Part shown: one piece after another, positions 28,099 to 35,603 of the stretch
How the letters are laid out: the number at the start of each line of letters is the position of its first letter
Position numbering within the stretch: position 1 is the stretch's first letter
Assembly: GCF_004569505.1 (NCBI RefSeq)
Contig: NZ_SPPK01000004.1
Span: 186,001 to 250,000 of the forward strand
DNA: 64,000 nucleotides
Source of the DNA: Dysgonomonas mossii
Lineage (GTDB): Bacteria; Bacteroidota; Bacteroidia; Bacteroidales; Dysgonomonadaceae
Direction of reading: 5' to 3'
Program-made: the position numbers and the translations under genes
The notes under the pieces: generated by a model
The model's database searches: none
Told to the model about the DNA's origin: nothing
Seen by the model: only the letters and a program-made list of their open reading frames with translations

Positions 28099-28827
28099 TT
28101 ACTTAAAAGACATACCAAATACAAAATGTATATCTTCAAGATTTGGGTTGCAGATGATATGCCCAAATATTGGTAAAGAAAATGAGTCTGTAACTTTTAA
28201 ACTTTTGGATGCTTTTAAAGATATAGAAGTGAAATTGAATCCATTTGTTCCATAAACAGCACTTTCCCAAGGTGTGAATCCTGTTGATATTCCCATGTCT
28301 ACTCCCGCAACAGAGAATGGATAAGCTAATTCGATGTAAGTAGAATAAGAATTTTTACCATCTTCTTTCTTATTTCCTTTGCCTAATAGGAATGTATTCC
28401 ATGTAACATTCAAAGGGAATGATTCGGGCAGTGTATAGCCTAATGATGTTTCTAAATAATGTCCATTGTTACTTCCGTGAGGACTACTCAAATATCGATA
28501 CTGACCTTCTCCATCCCACCAGTAATCTGTAACAGCAATTTTAAATCCGCTATTTTCGTATGCGGCAGTAAAGTCTACTTCTTTTTTACCATTTTCGCTA
28601 GTAAAATCTGTAGAAGCCCATGCACCTAGTGAAAATCCATTTACACTAGCACTTAATGTTGGTTGAAAACTGGCTCCGGCTTGCTTATAACCGCGCCATA
28701 CATAGGAACTTACTAAATCGGCTCCGAAATCAATATTAACTGATTGCGATTTTACGGATAAAGTAGAGAGGAAAGCAAATAATACTATAGCCAGACAACC
28801 TTTTTTACCTAAAATTAGAGTTTCCAT
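28099..28827 (-). CDS. TorF-like putative outer-membrane protein
   Basis: A 242-residue exported protein. The start is the ATG at 28827 (METLILGKKG); the frame also begins two codons earlier at a TTG, which is less likely. A signal peptide ends near residue 28 (SVKSQ). The mature protein is all beta, with alternating aromatic/polar strands. It begins with a TorF-like motif, VNIDFGADLVSSYVWRGYKQ, and ends with a C-terminal aromatic-rich strand (FVFGMSFK) typical of outer-membrane barrels. It is first in the operon with glnK and amtB, so a role in passage of nitrogen compounds across the outer membrane is plausible but inferred. Confidence 0.75.
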   Translation of the reverse strand: METLILGKKGCLAIVLFAFLSTLSVKSQSVNIDFGADLVSSYVWRGYKQAGASFQPTLSASVNGFSLGAWASTDFTSENGKKEVDFTAAYENSGFKIAVTDYWWDGEGQYRYLSSPHGSNNGHYLETSLGYTLPESFPLNVTWNTFLLGKGNKKEDGKNSYSTYIELAYPFSVAGVDMGISTGFTPWESAVYGTNGFNFTSISLKASKSLKVTDSFSLPIFGHIICNPNLEDIHFVFGMSFK

Positions 28828-29190
28828 AATCAAAATATTTAAAGATATTAAAATTCATCTTTATTATTCATTTTGATTAGATATATGGGTTATGAGTTTC
28901 TTTTTGATTTATTTGTTTGCAAAAATATGACAAAATATTTTATAAATCAAAATAAAGTATAAAATATTTCAAAAAATATTTAGTGAAGTCATAAATTTGG
29001 TAGAGATCAATATTGTAAATGTTGTTTCTGTTGCTACTTTTTTAAGTATCAATTCTCGTAAACTTTTTTTTTATTTATATTTTTCCATTTAAATTTTCAT
29101 AGAATACTTAAGCCGATAATTTTTCTTTATTTTTAATCCTTTGAGACACAATGATGTTAAATTTTATTCTAAAAAATCTTTGTAAATCTA

Positions 29191-29221
29191 TTGCAGGATT
29201 CAAATCCTTATCCTATCTTTG
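29191..29221 (+). promoter_or_regulatory. Promoter of tRNA-Asp
   Basis: TTGC (29191-29194) and TATCTTTG (29214-29221) are separated by 19 bp, matching the Bacteroidetes promoter. The predicted start is about 40 bp before the tRNA. The rest of 28828-29190 is AT-rich with no gene that I can see. Confidence 0.65.
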
Positions 29222-29269
29222 CATCGCATTTGAGAGGAAATGCTGCTAATAAAAAAGCAAAAATAAAAT

Positions 29270-29346
29270 GGTGTGGTAGTTCAGTTGGTTAGAATACCTG
29301 CCTGTCACGCAGGGGGTCGCGGGTTCGAGTCCCGTCCATACCGCCA
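29270..29346 (+). tRNA. tRNA-Asp (GTC)
   Basis: A full cloverleaf of 77 nt including encoded CCA. The acceptor stem is GGTGTGG paired with CCATACC, the discriminator is G, the anticodon stem is CCTGC/GCAGG, and the anticodon loop CTGTCAC gives anticodon GTC. The T-arm GGGTTCGAGTCCC is normal. An ICE integrase gene begins 267 bp downstream in the same direction, so the 3' end of this tRNA is the likely attachment site. Confidence 0.97.
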
Positions 29347-29378
29347 AAGTTAAAGCCAATAGGCGAAAAAAGTTAGTT

Positions 29379-29417
29379 AAATCCTACAATATCAATATAT
29401 TGTGGGATTTTTCTTTT
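29379..29417 (+). terminator. Terminator after tRNA-Asp
   Basis: A 13-bp stem with one wobble (AAATCCTACAATA/TATTGTGGGATTT) is followed by TTCTTTTT. Confidence 0.75.
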
Positions 29418-29475
29418 TATCCATATAGCCAGAAAAAGACATTAAGCAGGCATCGAACGCCTTAATTCGTTCCCC

Positions 29476-29513
29476 AAAGTGTTCACCCTAAGCGGAAAAA
29501 GTGTTCACCCTAA
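29476..29513. repeat. Two 16-bp direct repeats before the integrase
   Basis: AAAGTGTTCACCCTAA occurs exactly twice, at 29476-29491 and 29498-29513, with starts 22 bp apart (about two helical turns). It lies between the tRNA and the integrase gene. This suits arm-type integrase sites or an operator for a regulator of int. Confidence 0.7.
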
Positions 29514-29612
29514 ATTGTCTTTAATTGGCAGTGTATCAGTCGTTTTTGGAAGTGCAAGATTTACTCATTCGAGAAACAATAATGTTTTATTTGTAATTTA
29601 AAATGAGTAGTT

Positions 29613-30851
29613 ATGAAAAGTACATTCAATGTTATTTATTACATCCGTCGAGACAAACTTAAAAAGGACGGAACAGCACCTATCTTTTGCCGGATTACAA
29701 TCTCTCAGGAGAAGGTCAGTTTTAATATAAAAGCTGCAATAAATACAGGTATTTGGGAATCAAGTACAGGCAGAGCAATCGGAAAGAGTCGAGAAGCTTT
29801 AGGTATCAATAAGATTATAGATTCTTATACCAGCCTTATCAATGAAAAATACAATGAGATATTTGATCGTGATGGGATTGTTTCTGCAGAAGGCTTGAAA
29901 AACAGTATTCTTGGTATCTCCTCGTCTCCTAACGACATACCAATCTATCTTTTGGAAGTCTATCGTCAGCACAATGAAGATATGGAAAAACTGGTCGGTA
30001 AAAAATTCTCTCCGGCTATCCTGCAAAAATACAAATGTGTTTATAAAAAGCTTCAGACATTCTTAAAATTCAAATATAATCTGTCTGATATTAAACTGAA
30101 AGATATTAAACACAGTTTCTTAACGGATTTTGAAACTTATCTTAGAATTGAAGGGAATTGCCAGACCAATACAATCGGGCGCAACATGAGGCTTCTGAAG
30201 AAGATTATCAATATAGCAAAGAACAATGGTTGGATCATCGCAGACCCTTATGCGAATTATAAAATCCATTTCGAGAAGGTTGACAGAGGATATCTGACCG
30301 AAGAAGAGATAAAGGCGATTATTGAGAAAGACTTCTCTATTGGTCGGATCGAAAAGGTAAGGGATATATTTATATTTTCCTGTTTCACCGGACTTTCATA
30401 TGCAGACATATACGAATTAACGTATGACGATATAAAGCCTCATTTTGATGATAATTTATGGATTATGAAGAAGCGTGTTAAAACAAATACCGATATAACC
30501 GTTCCTTTAATGGATATACCACTTTCTATAATCGAGAGATATAGAGGAAAACAAAAGAACAACAAAGTTCTTCCGACAATGTGCAATCAGAAGATGAACT
30601 CTTATCTCAAAGAAATTGCCGATTTGTGCGGTATTGAGAAGCATCTCACCTATCACATGAGCCGTCATACATTTGCAACGACATTTTTATCGTTGGGTAT
30701 TCCGATCGAGTCTGTATCGAAAATGCTGGGGCATACAAAAATCCAGACAACGCAAATATATGCCCGGATAACTAATAACAAGATAGCCAATGAAATGAAT
30801 GCTATTGCTGGAAAACTAAAAACTTACGAATCAAAAAATGCTATTGTTTAA
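29613..30851 (+). CDS. Tyrosine recombinase (ICE integrase)
   Basis: A 412-residue integrase of the Bacteroidetes element type. An N-terminal arm-binding domain starts STFNVIYYIRRDKLKKDGTAPIFCRI. A core-binding SAM-like domain spans residues 110-215, and the catalytic domain follows. Catalytic residues are His348 and Arg351 (HMSRH), His374 (MLGHT) and the nucleophile Tyr383 (QIYAR). The position of the first Arg reads TGLSYADI, with Ser instead of Arg, as reported for the CTnDOT integrase. It lies just downstream of tRNA-Asp and likely inserts the element there. The next frame overlaps its end by a few bases or starts 14 bp later. Confidence 0.92.
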   Translation: MKSTFNVIYYIRRDKLKKDGTAPIFCRITISQEKVSFNIKAAINTGIWESSTGRAIGKSREALGINKIIDSYTSLINEKYNEIFDRDGIVSAEGLKNSILGISSSPNDIPIYLLEVYRQHNEDMEKLVGKKFSPAILQKYKCVYKKLQTFLKFKYNLSDIKLKDIKHSFLTDFETYLRIEGNCQTNTIGRNMRLLKKIINIAKNNGWIIADPYANYKIHFEKVDRGYLTEEEIKAIIEKDFSIGRIEKVRDIFIFSCFTGLSYADIYELTYDDIKPHFDDNLWIMKKRVKTNTDITVPLMDIPLSIIERYRGKQKNNKVLPTMCNQKMNSYLKEIADLCGIEKHLTYHMSRHTFATTFLSLGIPIESVSKMLGHTKIQTTQIYARITNNKIANEMNAIAGKLKTYESKNAIV

Positions 30852-30864
30852 TCTAGTTGAGTTT

Positions 30865-31284
30865 ATGGAAACAGGATATATAAAGTTTACAGATATAGAT
30901 ACTGACAGACCAATCATTGAAGTAAAAATAGTAGATGGTACGGTCTGGATGACAGTAAATGATATGGCTGATCTGTTTGGCATATATACACCTACAATCA
31001 ATAAGCATCTCAAAGTTATATTCAAAGAAGGCTTATTGAGAGAACCGGATGTGACAAAAGAATACCGGTATACCCGAAATGAGAAAGAAGAATATATTTG
31101 TACCTATTATAATCTAGAGGTTATTATTTTCTTAAGTTTCCGTATTCAATCCCTATATACCAAAGCTTTTCTGAAATGGGTATTCAATGTTTTTTGTGAA
31201 TACGGTAGAGTAAAGGCTAAATCTGAAATGATCATAATGTTCAATGCCAACATAGGAAAATCATCATTTAAAACTTTGAATTGA
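30865..31284 (+). CDS. RhuM-like element protein (probable)
   Basis: A 139-residue protein whose N-terminal half reads VDGTVWMTVNDMADLFGIYTPTINKHLKVIFKEGLL. This resembles the start of RhuM/Fic-associated or KilA-like DNA-binding proteins with a winged-helix-like pattern. I start it at the ATG at 30865 (METGYI); an upstream in-frame ATG at 30838 would overlap the integrase gene. The family is common beside integrases and toxin-type genes on mobile elements, but its biochemical role is not established. Compared with full-length RhuM (about 330 residues) it is short and could be a truncated relative. The next gene begins 2 bp after its stop, so the two are co-transcribed. Confidence 0.6.
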   Translation: METGYIKFTDIDTDRPIIEVKIVDGTVWMTVNDMADLFGIYTPTINKHLKVIFKEGLLREPDVTKEYRYTRNEKEEYICTYYNLEVIIFLSFRIQSLYTKAFLKWVFNVFCEYGRVKAKSEMIIMFNANIGKSSFKTLN

Positions 31285-31285
31285 T

Positions 31286-31816
31286 ATGGAATTACAGATT
31301 ATTCAAAATAAGATATTTGAGGTTCGTGGTTTACGGGTAATGATCGATTTTCATTTGGCAGAACTCTATCAGGTTGAAACCCGAGCTTTAAAACAAGCTG
31401 TCCGAAGAAATATAGAGCGTTTTCCCGAAGACTTTATGTTTGAATTGACGAAGGAAGAAGCTATGGAGTTGATAAACATGGGGGTATCACAGTTTGTGAT
31501 ACCCTCGAGTTATAATGTCGGAGCAACTAAGATATTTGCATTCACAGAACAGGGAGTATCTATGCTTTCGTCTGTATTACGAAGTAAAATTGCTATTGAA
31601 ATCAATATTTCAATTATGCGGGCATTTGTAGTTTTACGCCAATATGTTTTAGGCTATGCAGAGCTTAATCAAAAGTTAGAAACATTTATGCTAGAAACGA
31701 ATATGCAGTTTAATGAGATATATCAGGCTTTGACTGAATTAGCGAGTACCAGAGAACAGGATGATAAACCTCGAAAGCGTGTGGGATATATACAAAATGA
31801 AGAAGAGGAGCTATAG
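31286..31816 (+). CDS. ORF6N-domain protein
   Basis: A 176-residue protein with a clear ORF6N domain at the N-terminus. It shows IFEVRGLRVMIDFHLAELYQVETRALKQAVRRNIERFPEDFMFELT and then FAFTEQGVSMLSSVLRSKIAIEINISIMRAFVVLR, the family's hallmark EQG-alpha segment. ORF6N domains are found in phage and mobile-element proteins and are thought to bind DNA. A C-terminal helical tail ends in charged residues. It starts 2 bp after the RhuM-like gene. Its stop codon lies inside the loop of a terminator hairpin. A role in regulating the element is inferred. Confidence 0.82.
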   Translation: MELQIIQNKIFEVRGLRVMIDFHLAELYQVETRALKQAVRRNIERFPEDFMFELTKEEAMELINMGVSQFVIPSSYNVGATKIFAFTEQGVSMLSSVLRSKIAIEINISIMRAFVVLRQYVLGYAELNQKLETFMLETNMQFNEIYQALTELASTREQDDKPRKRVGYIQNEEEEL

Positions 31817-31838
31817 CTCCTCTTTCTTATTTTTTAGA
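31804..31838 (+). terminator. Terminator after the integrase operon
   Basis: AGAGGAGC-TATA-GCTCCTCT is an 8-bp perfect stem followed by a T-rich run. The stop codon of the ORF6N gene is inside the hairpin. Confidence 0.8.
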
Positions 31839-32003
31839 CTCTTCGATAGATACCTTACGAAATTCTTTCAAAGCTTTTTCTATTTCCAAAGACACTTTTC
31901 TTGCACGTTGTCCGGCTGCTTTATTCCCATTTTCTACCTGAGTGTTTGCATCTTTTGAAAAGTCAGCAAACAATTGACTTAAATTCTCTACTAAATTTTT
32001 CAT
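31827..32003 (-). CDS. Histone H1-like small protein
   Basis: A 58-residue Lys/Arg-rich protein of the Bacteroidetes histone H1-like (Hc1-related) family. The signature is QVENGNKAAGQRARKVSLEIEKALKEFRKVSIEESKK. Such proteins probably bind DNA in the nucleoid, though the Bacteroidetes members are poorly studied. The ATG at 32003 (MKNLVENL) matches relatives; another ATG lies three codons upstream. Mobile elements often carry nucleoid-type proteins to soften their effect on the host, which is an inference here. It converges on the ORF6N gene. Confidence 0.78.
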   Translation of the reverse strand: MKNLVENLSQLFADFSKDANTQVENGNKAAGQRARKVSLEIEKALKEFRKVSIEESKK

Positions 32004-32043
32004 CACTATCATATTTTAAATTCGAACTGCAAAGATAGATCTC

Positions 32044-32649
32044 TTATTGAACTTCCCTGTAAAATTCAGCGATATATTCTTCCATAAATGAATGCCGGTT
32101 TGCAGCTATCAGTTTAGCGGATTCAGTATTCATTAGATCCTTTAGTTTAAATAATTTATTATAAAAGTGTTGAATACTTGAATTCTCTTTCTCTTTCTCT
32201 TTTTCATCAGGGCTATATAGAATACGATTCTTACTACCGCCATATGCAAAACAGCGAGCAATACCAATTGCTCCGATAGCATCCAAACGGTCTGCATCTT
32301 GTACTATCTCGGCTTCAATTGAAGATGGCTTATTCCCTTTACTGAAAGAAACCTGAGAAACAATCTCGACAACTCTGTCTATAATTGATTGTTCAATGGC
32401 CAATGATCTAAGAAAAGCACCGATTAACTCCTCAGACTTATCTACACCGTCGTGAAGTTTGTGATCTCCTAGATCATGCAACCAAGCTGCCAGTTCAACC
32501 AGAAAGCTATCTGCATGTTCTGTTCTCAATATCTTTTTGGAATTAATTACCACTCGTTCTATATGATAGTAATCATGCCCTGTTCCATCTTTGAGAAAAG
32601 TTTCTTTTATATATTCCTGAGTTTTTATCAGAATATCTTTATTCTCCAT
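32044..32649 (-). CDS. HD-domain phosphohydrolase
   Basis: A 201-residue metal-dependent phosphohydrolase. The HD signature is in order: GHDYYHIERVV (first His), AAWLHDLGDHK (central His-Asp), and VQDADRLDAIGAIGIARCF with the last Asp. This arrangement resembles YedJ/YpgQ-like nucleotide hydrolases, but the substrate is not known. I start at the ATG at 32649 (MENKDI), 8 bp after the neighbouring gene ends; a longer frame begins at a GTG inside that gene. It is likely co-transcribed with the ABM monooxygenase. Confidence 0.82.
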   Translation of the reverse strand: MENKDILIKTQEYIKETFLKDGTGHDYYHIERVVINSKKILRTEHADSFLVELAAWLHDLGDHKLHDGVDKSEELIGAFLRSLAIEQSIIDRVVEIVSQVSFSKGNKPSSIEAEIVQDADRLDAIGAIGIARCFAYGGSKNRILYSPDEKEKEKENSSIQHFYNKLFKLKDLMNTESAKLIAANRHSFMEEYIAEFYREVQ

Positions 32650-32657
32650 CCTTTTAC

Positions 32658-32945
32658 TTATTGAAAAATATCCATAATCGTAAATTCGCACTCTTTGGCT
32701 TGGTGCTTATTAATCAGAGGAACAAGCCGTCTGAAATGCTTTGTCTGGCAATGCCTGTCTAATGCCTCATGATCGGGCCATTCTTCAATGAAGATGAAAT
32801 GAGTTTTATCGTCCTGATCTATATAAAGATTATATTCAATACAATCCTTTTCCAATTTAGTCTTAGCAACTAATTCAGCATAAAGAGGTTTTACTATTTC
32901 CAGGTACTCTTCTTTAATAAAATCCTCGGCTATAACTTTTATCAT
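32658..32945 (-). CDS. ABM-domain (YgiN-like) monooxygenase family protein
   Basis: A 95-residue dimeric alpha-beta barrel protein of the antibiotic-biosynthesis monooxygenase family. It starts MIKVIAEDFIKEEYLEIVKPLYAELVAKTKLEKDCIEYNLY, followed by the conserved FIFIEEWPDHEALDRHCQTKHF, with the usual EEW and His positions. Members include quinol monooxygenases and heme-degrading enzymes; the sequence alone does not say which. It is directly upstream of the HD hydrolase gene in the same direction. Confidence 0.85.
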   Translation of the reverse strand: MIKVIAEDFIKEEYLEIVKPLYAELVAKTKLEKDCIEYNLYIDQDDKTHFIFIEEWPDHEALDRHCQTKHFRRLVPLINKHQAKECEFTIMDIFQ

Positions 32946-33060
32946 TGTTTGAATTATTATTTCCAGATACTTATTTCTCTCTACAAATATACAGAATCAA
33001 GCAGATAAAAGAGTAAGTATATTCTCCGCTTTTATGTATAATCAAGCTGTAAAAAAATAT

Positions 33061-33091
33061 ATTGATTATTTTTTAGCATTTGCTAACTTTG
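33061..33091 (+). promoter_or_regulatory. Candidate promoter of the hxs operon
   Basis: TAACTTTG (33084-33091) is an exact -7 match. ATTG (33061-33064), one mismatch to TTTG, lies 19 bp upstream. The predicted 5' leader before hxsA is about 50 nt. Confidence 0.5.
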
Positions 33092-33146
33092 TTAAAATAG
33101 TATTCTATATCTTTATGCTTGGAATCAGCTAATTGTGTAATTATCT

Positions 33147-33845
33147 ATGAAATCACGCTTTAATAAAATTCTGAAAGGCATCTTTCTGACTTCTCTAACA
33201 TCTATTGTAGCAACTACAAATACCGAAGCTTCTAACTATGATATCAGTAAACTGAATTTGGATAATGGCAAAAAAGAACCGGAAATAAGTCCTAAAAAAG
33301 ATAATTCTCAGAAATTCGTATTGAAATTTCAAAATGATAATTCTTATCTGATTGCGGGGCATAGAAGTCATAGATCACATTCTTCACATAGGTCGCATTC
33401 TTCACACCGATCAAGTAGTTCGACTTATTCGGGAGGCTCCAGTCGGTCTTCTTCGTCGTCATCCTATTATTATACTCCATCTACAGGTTCATCTTCCGGA
33501 ACATCCAATACAAAATCGTCAAGTAGTAAATCTACAGGCAGTGGTAATTCGTCTACCACAAATGGAACATCTTCAACTTCAACAAAGAAGACAACATCGA
33601 CAACTGCTGTGGGGGAAAAACTTAATTTGGGCGATAGAATCTTAAAAAAAGGAATGACCGGAACAGATGTTACACAACTGAAGAATATCTTAATTGATAA
33701 AAAATACCTGTCAGGATCTTTTGCAAAAGGAACTACTTTATTTGATAATGAAATAGAAAAAGCAGTTATTGCTTTTCAAAATAAGATAGGAATCGATGCA
33801 GACGGTATTGTAGATACACAAACTGTTTATTTTCTGAAAAAATAA
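33147..33845 (+). CDS. hxsA: His-Xaa-Ser repeat protein HxsA with peptidoglycan-binding-like domain
   Basis: A 232-residue exported protein, the probable substrate of the Hxs modification enzymes. An N-terminal basic-hydrophobic signal sequence ends near residue 29. Six consecutive His-Xaa-Ser triplets occupy residues 72-89 (H72, H75, H78, H81, H84, H87). A Ser/Thr/Gly-rich low-complexity linker runs to about residue 155. The C-terminus (160-232) is a PG_binding_1-like fold (LKKGMTGTDVTQLKNIL, then AVIAFQNKIGIDADGIVDTQT). HxsA is a known but uncharacterised family always found with hxsB, hxsC and hxsD. The C-terminal domain suggests the product is tethered to the cell wall. It is the first gene of a tightly packed four-gene operon. 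Confidence 0.9.
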   Translation: MKSRFNKILKGIFLTSLTSIVATTNTEASNYDISKLNLDNGKKEPEISPKKDNSQKFVLKFQNDNSYLIAGHRSHRSHSSHRSHSSHRSSSSTYSGGSSRSSSSSSYYYTPSTGSSSGTSNTKSSSSKSTGSGNSSTTNGTSSTSTKKTTSTTAVGEKLNLGDRILKKGMTGTDVTQLKNILIDKKYLSGSFAKGTTLFDNEIEKAVIAFQNKIGIDADGIVDTQTVYFLKK

Positions 33846-33846
33846 G

Positions 33847-34194
33847 ATGACTGATTTTAGACAAATAACAGAGAATACAGTACATTTTTCAGTTGATACT
33901 CTGATTTACAATGATACAGTTATATCAAAAGTATTGTATTGGCTATCGGATCTATACCTCATAAACCGTAATATTTCAACCGATACCATTCAATCTATTG
34001 AACTCAGGAAGAAAGACGGAATTTTTACTCAAGAGGAAGTTGATCAGCTAGATAGAAAAATCAATCAGGACTTTATCGATTACAAAGTTCGGGATATTGT
34101 CGGACAAGAGACAAGGAATATTCGAGATATTCTTTATGTCAAGGCTTTTGCTAATAATGATGAGTTTGAAGATTATATGTTAACCGGAGAATAA
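33847..34194 (+). CDS. hxsD: His-Xaa-Ser system protein HxsD
   Basis: A 115-residue cytoplasmic protein with no signal and no catalytic motif that I recognise. It starts one base after the hxsA stop and shares one base with the hxsB start (TAATG), so the genes are translationally coupled. Its size, position and the FSVDTLIYNDTVISKVLYWLSDLYLI segment fit the HxsD family. The RiPP-like architecture would allow a role in holding HxsA for the radical SAM enzymes, but that is inference. Identification leans on context with the other three hxs genes. Confidence 0.82.
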   Translation: MTDFRQITENTVHFSVDTLIYNDTVISKVLYWLSDLYLINRNISTDTIQSIELRKKDGIFTQEEVDQLDRKINQDFIDYKVRDIVGQETRNIRDILYVKAFANNDEFEDYMLTGE

Positions 34195-35603
34195 TGTATT
34201 ACTTATTACCTTTTCGATTTGACCGCATTGATAATAATGAGATTCTTGTTAATGAAGTTGGAGATTTTCTGATTACTCCTCTTGGTACAGCTAAAAGAAT
34301 TGCACACAAAGAAATTGGAACGAACGAGGAACTGTATAAAGATCTTATTTCTTCTTTTTTTATCAGTGAAACACCAATACCATACCTAATAGATAATCTT
34401 GCAGCCCGACTAAGAACAAAAAAATCTTTCTTAGATCATTTTGCATCCTTACATATATTTGTATTGACCTTGCGATGCAATCAAAATTGCATTTATTGTC
34501 AGGCATCCAGTAAAGAGTGCTACGGTTCATTATATGACATGAGCAAAGACACAATGCTAAAATCCATTGATCTGATGTTTAAATCGCCTTCGCCTTCAAT
34601 AACTATGGAGTTTCAAGGCGGAGAACCTTCTTTGATGGCTGATTTATTGCTTTTCGCAATATCAGCTACACAAGAAAAGAATGTCATTTACCAGAAAGAG
34701 ATTACTTATGTTTTGTGTACTAATAGTGTAAATCTGACTGACGAAGTTTTATCTATTTGTGAAACATACAAAATCCTGATATCGACATCTCTTGATGGTC
34801 CGGAGGAACTACATAATCACAATAGAGGAAAGATTGACAGTTACTCCCGTGTCGTAAAAGGAATTGAGAAAGCCCGAAATATTTTAGGTATAGATAGAGT
34901 ATCAGCTCTAATGACAGCTTCGGAAGAATCAGTGAATCATCCCGAAGAAATTATTGACGCATATATAGACAATGGTTTTCATAGTATATTCTTAAGAGCC
35001 TTAAACCCTTATGGTATGGCTTCCCAATATGCAGATTGGAATGAATATTATGACCGGTTCATTCTTTTTTACAAGAAGGCATTGGATTACATTTTAGAAC
35101 TGAATAAAAACGGAACTTACTTTATAGAAGAATTCACAGCTTTAATTTTGAGGAAGATATTGACTCCTTTTTCTATCGGTTTTGTAGACCTTCAATCTCC
35201 TGCCGGAATTATCAATAGTGTGATTGTATATAACTATGACGGTTATGTGTATGCTTCAGATGAATCCCGGATGTTGACTGAACATGGAGACAATACTTTT
35301 CGGCTTGGACATGTCAATGATCCTTACGAGAATATATTCTATGGAAGAAAGGCTCAGGAGATAGCTTTAATCTGGGCAAACGAAACTATTGCAGGCTGCT
35401 CGGAATGTGTTTATCAATCTTATTGCGGAGCCGATCCTGTAAGAAACCATTCAACACAAGGTGATATGTATGGTTTTAGACCAACGTCATCCTTCTGCAA
35501 GAAACATAAGCAAATAATACAACATATCTTTTCATTACTAATAAACAGAGAAGAGGAGGTATTACCTATATTCAAACGGTGGATTAACAATAGTGTCGGA
35601 TGA
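34194..35603 (+). CDS. hxsB: His-Xaa-Ser system radical SAM maturase HxsB
   Basis: A 469-residue radical S-adenosylmethionine enzyme. An N-terminal region of about 85 residues (YYLLPFRFDRIDNNEILVN) precedes the barrel. The 4Fe-4S motif is LRCNQNCIYCQAS with Cys95, Cys99 and Cys102, followed by FQGGEPSL, the SAM-binding GGE motif. The C-terminus has a SPASM/twitch-like cluster of Cys: GCSECVYQSYCGADP and a Cys in SSFCKKH. These auxiliary clusters are typical of peptide-modifying maturases. The likely target is the His-Xaa-Ser repeat of HxsA. The gene overlaps hxsD by 1 bp and hxsC by 4 bp. Confidence 0.92.
   Translation: MYYLLPFRFDRIDNNEILVNEVGDFLITPLGTAKRIAHKEIGTNEELYKDLISSFFISETPIPYLIDNLAARLRTKKSFLDHFASLHIFVLTLRCNQNCIYCQASSKECYGSLYDMSKDTMLKSIDLMFKSPSPSITMEFQGGEPSLMADLLLFAISATQEKNVIYQKEITYVLCTNSVNLTDEVLSICETYKILISTSLDGPEELHNHNRGKIDSYSRVVKGIEKARNILGIDRVSALMTASEESVNHPEEIIDAYIDNGFHSIFLRALNPYGMASQYADWNEYYDRFILFYKKALDYILELNKNGTYFIEEFTALILRKILTPFSIGFVDLQSPAGIINSVIVYNYDGYVYASDESRMLTEHGDNTFRLGHVNDPYENIFYGRKAQEIALIWANETIAGCSECVYQSYCGADPVRNHSTQGDMYGFRPTSSFCKKHKQIIQHIFSLLINREEEVLPIFKRWINNSVG

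Noticed and set aside
28905..28935. Sigma-54-like promoter upstream of the TorF-glnK-amtB operon
   Set aside because: The minus strand has TGTCAT followed by TTGCA, but the GG element is incomplete and spacing to GC is one base short.
33352..33645. Second-frame reading of the hxsA repeat region (His/Arg/Gln-rich protein)
   Set aside because: It arises from reading the Ser/His repeat codons out of frame. The hxsA frame has a signal sequence, a C-terminal domain and family support.
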